Source of the DNA: Bremia lactucae
Lineage: Eukaryota; Oomycota; Peronosporomycetes; Peronosporales; Peronosporaceae
Assembly (NCBI RefSeq): GCF_004359215.1
Contig: NC_090619.1
Location: 5,495,252 to 5,517,157, forward strand
Length of the DNA stretch: 21,906 nt
Reading direction: 5' to 3'
The notes beneath the pieces are model-generated. The model was not told where the DNA came from, did not search any database, and worked only from the letters and a program-made list of their open reading frames with translations. Each line of letters opens with the position of its first letter. Positions within the stretch are counted from its first letter, which is position 1. The position numbers and the translations under genes were made by a program. Below, piece by piece: positions 18,445 to 21,906 of the stretch.

Positions 18445-19761
18445 ATGCAGAATTTAAAAGAACAGCTTCTTGAAGCGTTTCAAAATCTGAAGCCCAGTCG
18501 TATGAAATATGTGAAACAGCAGCTTCTGGAAATCGAAGCCAACCCTGCTCTTCATAATTCCAGATATGAAGCATGGCTGACTAATGATATAAATCCTCAA
18601 GAAATATTCGAAGCTCGTCCTGGCCACGACTTCGAGAGTTGGCTTGGTTACATTAAGTTTTACAGATTAAAGGGGCGCGATTTTAGCGAAGACGATATGG
18701 TGGTGTTGCTGAAGAAACACAATTTGATTGAGGAAGCTGCAGAGACGTTTATTTTAATGGATAGGGAATTCTTTTTGAGAAGCGTTGTTCGTCCGATGCT
18801 CGCTTATATGGTAACTCAAACGGATGTCTCGGATATCGTCTTAAAAACGTGGCTAGGGAACCGCGTTCATCCCAATGTTGTGATTAAAATCCTGTTTCCT
18901 GGCCGGTTCATGAATTTCGACAGCGACAAATTAGTCTATGGGCTCAAGTACATCCAGATGTTTCGCAAGTTCTTTAGAAAATTCAGTGACGACGAGCTTT
19001 CGATAATGCTTGTTCGAGCCGAGTCAAACTCAAAGTTGCTAGAAAAGCTAGAGATGCTGCATGATCCATCGGGAAACCAGTACGGCATTAATGAAGTAAT
19101 TGAAAAGGGGCTGGTGTATGTTAGGATGTCCGTAGAACTGGACAAGTTCTTACTGAAAGGCCAACTCCCAGATATCTCTGCTCTTGCTCAAGTCGAACTG
19201 GATGCAAAAGACAAATTCTTCCGTCATTGGCTTCGTTGTGTGAGTATCAAATTTCCGAGCAAACCTAGTAGTGTTGAAGATTTGTATGCACTCCTAATGA
19301 CACATAGCCAAGCAACAAATGAGAAACTGACGGACATTTTTAATACGCTACAAGACGAATACAGCATGGACGAAATCTCACGGCTATTAATAATACACAT
19401 GGCGTCAACACCAGCAATTAGCATGAAAGTACTGAAATCGTGGAAGTTAAGGGGGGAATCCCCATTACGATTCAAACTGCCTCTTGGATATGACGATGAA
19501 GGAAAGGTGTTTACGGAATGGTTCAAGTACTTATCGCAATATCAATTCGAGCATTCCCTAGACGTCCGCACCATATATAACAAATTGCTGGACTGGATGC
19601 CAGGATCTTCTGAAGTCGACAAAACAAAGGAGAAGGCATTGAAACAAGATCAGCTGCGTAGCAAACTCCAATTGGTTGAAAATATACCCGAAACAAAGGA
19701 TCTGGTAGCAAAATTGCTTTCGCAAGATCCGAGCGTTGCAGATCACACGGTTGCTGCCTAA
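18445..19761 (+). CDS. RXLR effector 2, LWY repeat array
   Basis: An open frame of 438 residues from the ATG at 18445; codons back to 18436 are also open, then TAG. It contains four LWY-type units. Each has a W/F-L turn with a following G or N and P, then a second aromatic helix: 41-73 (Y-E-A-W-L; S-W-L-G-Y), 132-172 (L-K-T-W-L; Y-G-L-K-Y), 232-270 (L-D-K-F-L; H-W-L-R) and 330-366 (L-K-S-W; E-W-F-K-Y). The period is about 92-99 residues, the normal LWY length. Tandem LWY effectors such as PSR2 form rod-like host-binding proteins, and some recruit PP2A; nothing here shows the partner. On its own the frame has no signal peptide. With the candidate intron it would be a complete secreted effector. 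The long undamaged frame argues for recent or present selection. Confidence 0.85.
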   Translation: MQNLKEQLLEAFQNLKPSRMKYVKQQLLEIEANPALHNSRYEAWLTNDINPQEIFEARPGHDFESWLGYIKFYRLKGRDFSEDDMVVLLKKHNLIEEAAETFILMDREFFLRSVVRPMLAYMVTQTDVSDIVLKTWLGNRVHPNVVIKILFPGRFMNFDSDKLVYGLKYIQMFRKFFRKFSDDELSIMLVRAESNSKLLEKLEMLHDPSGNQYGINEVIEKGLVYVRMSVELDKFLLKGQLPDISALAQVELDAKDKFFRHWLRCVSIKFPSKPSSVEDLYALLMTHSQATNEKLTDIFNTLQDEYSMDEISRLLIIHMASTPAISMKVLKSWKLRGESPLRFKLPLGYDDEGKVFTEWFKYLSQYQFEHSLDVRTIYNKLLDWMPGSSEVDKTKEKALKQDQLRSKLQLVENIPETKDLVAKLLSQDPSVADHTVAA

Positions 19762-20877
19762 CAATTGAAAACCTATTCCGTTTACAGCAGCAACAAGATG
19801 CCAATTGGCGGGCAAAACATGACGGTCTCGCGTTGCTGGTACGCAATAATAAACCTTTGAGACAGCAAAAGCAATACTCCCGGACAAAAAACGAAAAAGT
19901 AAAAATAAAGAAATAGTTGAAAATAAAAATAAAAATAATTCATTGCATTGACGGCGTTTTCATAGTGGCAGATCACAATTTTTGGCCCAAATAGTACTGT
20001 TTCAAATTTGATATCAAGTGTGACGAGTTTTGGATTGACATCAGAAATCACAAAATCCCGACTTTTGCTGTATAATTTGCGATGGCTTTTTTTATGATAA
20101 CAATTTGGGACTTACAGCTACATACGACTTAAGTAAGACCGTGCTTAAAACGACAAGACCTTTGCGATCCCACACTTGGCTCGTCATTACGCTCAAGAAC
20201 GAGACATTCTGAATCGTTAAGAGTATTGTTTTAATCAGTACAATCTCAACAATGTGCTCCGTGCTCAAGCGGTCCCATCGCTAAAATCACTTTGTTCACT
20301 CAAAAAGCTGACAAATGATGGCAATCGTTGCTTCAGTATGACGCAAGTTGTTGCAATCGCACACGAAGAAGAAGACCTAGGTAGTGAGCACCATTTCGTT
20401 CTTCACTTGGCCTGCTTTCAAGACTCGCCTTTTGTATCAAAGCCGTGTAAGAATGGCTACAGTCTCCCGTGGCAGCTCAGGTACTAATAAAACATCTGAT
20501 ACTACCGAGACCTCATCGACCCAATTATTATGCTATCGATCTCCCTAACAATTAAACATGTGCGAAATGCCAAAGTGCTCGCAACTACGTCGTGAACAAT
20601 AGCTGCTCACGTAAAGAAACTAGGTAAGATTTAAGAGTCCCCTGTGGCGTATGCCTCAAATGTTCGAGGTTGTTGAGTGCAATTTTGCCTTTCAAAACGC
20701 TTGTCCGATCTGTAACGGGCTTAAGTTGCTCAAAAGTTACACAGTCCCCGTTAAGTACATTTTGTGTTCTTCAGGGGATGGTCAGTTACTAAATAATAGT
20801 AATTCGACCCAACACTCGGGTGTGGTTCACATTTGTGACCAACCCTTGTGGATGTGATGCACATGGGTGCATTCACA
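19762..20877. other. Gene-poor DNA with an A-rich tract
   Basis: There is a low-complexity A/T stretch at about 19895-19940 (AAAATAAAA-type repeats). Two open stretches on the plus strand, 20254-20487 and 20651-20857, match no family I know; the first starts at GTG. The minus strand near 20430-20520 has a short L-L-V-P-E-L-P-R segment that faintly recalls the end of a copia protease, too weak to call. Confidence 0.5.
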
Positions 20878-20974
20878 TTCCATTGGCATACGAGAAATCG
20901 CCCACGATGACCAGAGCTTGAATCTTTTTGCCTTCAAAGGTCTTGGCTTGTTCGGAAAAAGTCGTTTCGAGACT
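20878..20974 (-). pseudogene. Possible metallophosphoesterase (purple acid phosphatase-like) fragment
   Basis: Minus-strand translation gives F-S-E-Q-A-K-T-F-E-G-K-K-I-Q-A-L-V-I-V-G and then D-F-S-Y-A-N-G, the metal-binding G-D-x-x-Y-A-(D/N) core of purple acid phosphatases. A TGA two codons later and a TAG upstream close the frame. With only about 30 residues the assignment rests on one motif and its hydrophobic lead-in strand, so it may be coincidence. Confidence 0.3.
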
Positions 20975-21495
20975 CTACAGTATATATAGACCTGGTCTCA
21001 ATGACCCAGTACATTTAGAATCTACTGTATGTAGACCTGCGATGTTTAAATGACGATTCGCTAATATGCTTCGGGTATAGTAATGCTTCTAGTCTCTTCA
21101 ATATGCAGCCAAGCCAACTTCGCGTTCGGATTGACCTTCAAATAGTCGATAAGACTTCTATGCCAACCTTGAGGTGGCATGAACAGCAGTCGTTACAAGA
21201 AATCAATACTTAAAGGTTGTTTATTAATATATTATCTAAAAGTAACTAATATTTGGAAATTTTACTTTACGTAGTAAAATTCGGAAAGCTTATTTATTGG
21301 TACATATAGGCTTTTGTATCTACTTTCTCCGCGCTGGACGCGCGCAAAGAGAGAGACAGATAAGACTTTATTACATGTTCTGTATATGTTTATAATTAAG
21401 TTAGTATTAAATAGATATATATTTTTTAATTATATTAAACAAAGTTTTCTTTTAACCCTCTTTTAAGTAAGTGTTTTAATGAGAGTCTTCTGCTG
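20975..21495. other. AT-rich spacer, no gene seen
   Basis: No open frame of interest on either strand. Composition shifts sharply from AT-rich to balanced at about 21490, where the retroelement linker begins. That step probably marks the truncation point of the element. Confidence 0.5.
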
Positions 21496-21869
21496 CACGT
21501 ACTAGTGTACGTGAAGTGACGTGAGGCATCACTCGCACTGAAGCAGTGCGAAGTACGGTCGAATTTCTACTCGACCTTGGATCATCGTGTTGTCCCTTTG
21601 GGCAACCGGTGTACTCCTTGAATGTCGCCCCTTAAGCGTACATTCATGTCTCAATCCACTCGACCTTTTCGAGTGGTGGACCTTCGGCGCTGCCTGTGGA
21701 TTAACACAGCCGCCGGCAGCTGAATCCACAGGGTGATTACTAATCACACTGTGATCTTGTGCAGTTGTACTAACGTCCGTACCACAAGTGAGGCCATCGC
21801 ACTCACTCGTAGTACATCCACACGCTTGTGGACGCTCCAAGACGTTCATCAGATCGCCATCTGATGAAC
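21496..21869. repeat. Run of consecutive short hairpins
   Basis: Perfect stems, arm with arm: 21496-21502/21507-21513 (7 bp), 21533-21540/21544-21551 (8), 21557-21562/21571-21576 (6), 21656-21663/21669-21676 (8), 21693-21702/21723-21732 (10), 21733-21738/21742-21747 (6), 21787-21792/21802-21807 (6), 21817-21822/21827-21832 (6) and 21844-21854/21859-21869 (11, loop CGCC). One more, at 21589-21606, has a single bulged base. Most loops are 3-9 bases. Confidence 0.85.
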
Positions 21870-21906
21870 AAGTGGCAGGCATCTTTACGGATCGATGCTG
21901 CCAGCT
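21496..21906 (-). mobile_element. Ty3/gypsy pol linker, second copy, cut by the window end
   Basis: On the minus strand, 21882-21529 is open for 117 codons, and the frame is open to the window edge. It contains S-S-D-G, N-V-L-E-R, A-C-G-C and S-E-C-D-G in the same order as the linker downstream of the retropepsin at 478-706, and bases 21679-21906 align with that copy in the same orientation. The retropepsin itself should lie just beyond the window. No premature stop is seen, so this copy is younger or better kept than the left one. I see no LTR, RT or integrase here. Confidence 0.65.

Larger units (their letters stand above)
15244..19222. repeat. Tandem duplication, copies A (15244-17594) and B (17614-19222)
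   Basis: Copy A covers part of the BRCA1-like gene, the 68-bp promoter and the effector up to its middle. Copy B repeats the same order and orientation. The junction at 17594-17614 joins mid-effector to mid-BRCA1-like sequence. Effector 2 continues beyond the repeat to 19761, and the BRCA1-like gene continues to the left of it to 14055. Copy B has lost about 700 bases of the BRCA1-like 5' end. Confidence 0.85.

Noticed and set aside
18445..19761. Independent leaderless LWY protein starting at 18445
   Set aside because: Not excluded, but the upstream RXLR exon with in-phase splice-like sites and the alignment to effector 1 make it more likely the 3' part of one gene.
20254..20487. 77-codon open frame on the plus strand
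   Set aside because: It begins at GTG, no similar family is known to me, and the surrounding DNA is decayed.
20430..20520. Copia protease tail on the minus strand
   Set aside because: Only an L-L-V-P-E-L-P-R segment matches; no active-site motif is near.
1..21906. tRNA or rRNA genes and CRISPR arrays
   Set aside because: I scanned for B-box-like motifs, rRNA-like segments and regularly spaced direct repeats and saw none; a covariance-model search would be needed to exclude small RNAs.

Overview
The window reads as nuclear DNA of an oomycete, most likely a Phytophthora or downy-mildew type (Peronosporales). It contains two RXLR-EER effector paralogues with LWY repeats, short GT-AG introns of about 55-75 bases, a mitochondrial-type MinE gene, and Ty3/gypsy retroelement relics. 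Species cannot be resolved from the sequence.

Layout. Bases 1-1000 hold a degenerate gypsy pol fragment on the minus strand (retropepsin plus a hairpin-rich linker), followed by about 2.2 kb of AT-rich DNA with no gene. Then comes a compact gene island with strictly alternating strands: eL30 (+), a cysteamine/N-terminal-cysteine dioxygenase (-), a full-length ABCA-type ABC transporter (+), an ELM2-SANT-PHD chromatin protein (-), MinE (+), a BRCA1-like RING-BRCT protein (-), and RXLR effector 1 (+). After that lie a broken minus-strand fragment of the BRCA1-like gene and RXLR effector 2 (+). The last 2.1 kb is mostly gene-free and ends in a second, less decayed copy of the gypsy pol linker in the same orientation as the first.

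The right part of the island is best explained by one tandem duplication. It ran from inside the BRCA1-like gene to the middle of the neighbouring effector. This left a full BRCA1-like gene, a 3'-truncated effector, a BRCA1-like fragment and a full-length effector. The two effectors then decayed at opposite ends. Effector 1 keeps signal peptide, RXLR and EER but lost its C-terminal LWY array. Effector 2 keeps the LWY array but is interrupted just after EER by a frameshift and stops, all inside a segment with in-phase splice-like ends.

The least expected structure is a chain of perfect short hairpins through the protease-RT linker of the right-hand gypsy copy. Hairpins of different sequence sit at what look like matching places in the left-hand copy.

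Five genes were reassembled here from exons by reading splice sites: eL30, the dioxygenase, the ABC transporter, the ELM2-SANT-PHD gene and the BRCA1-like gene. No transcript data were available, so these joins are predictions. They are strong ones, because each join restores a known family motif or the reading frame.
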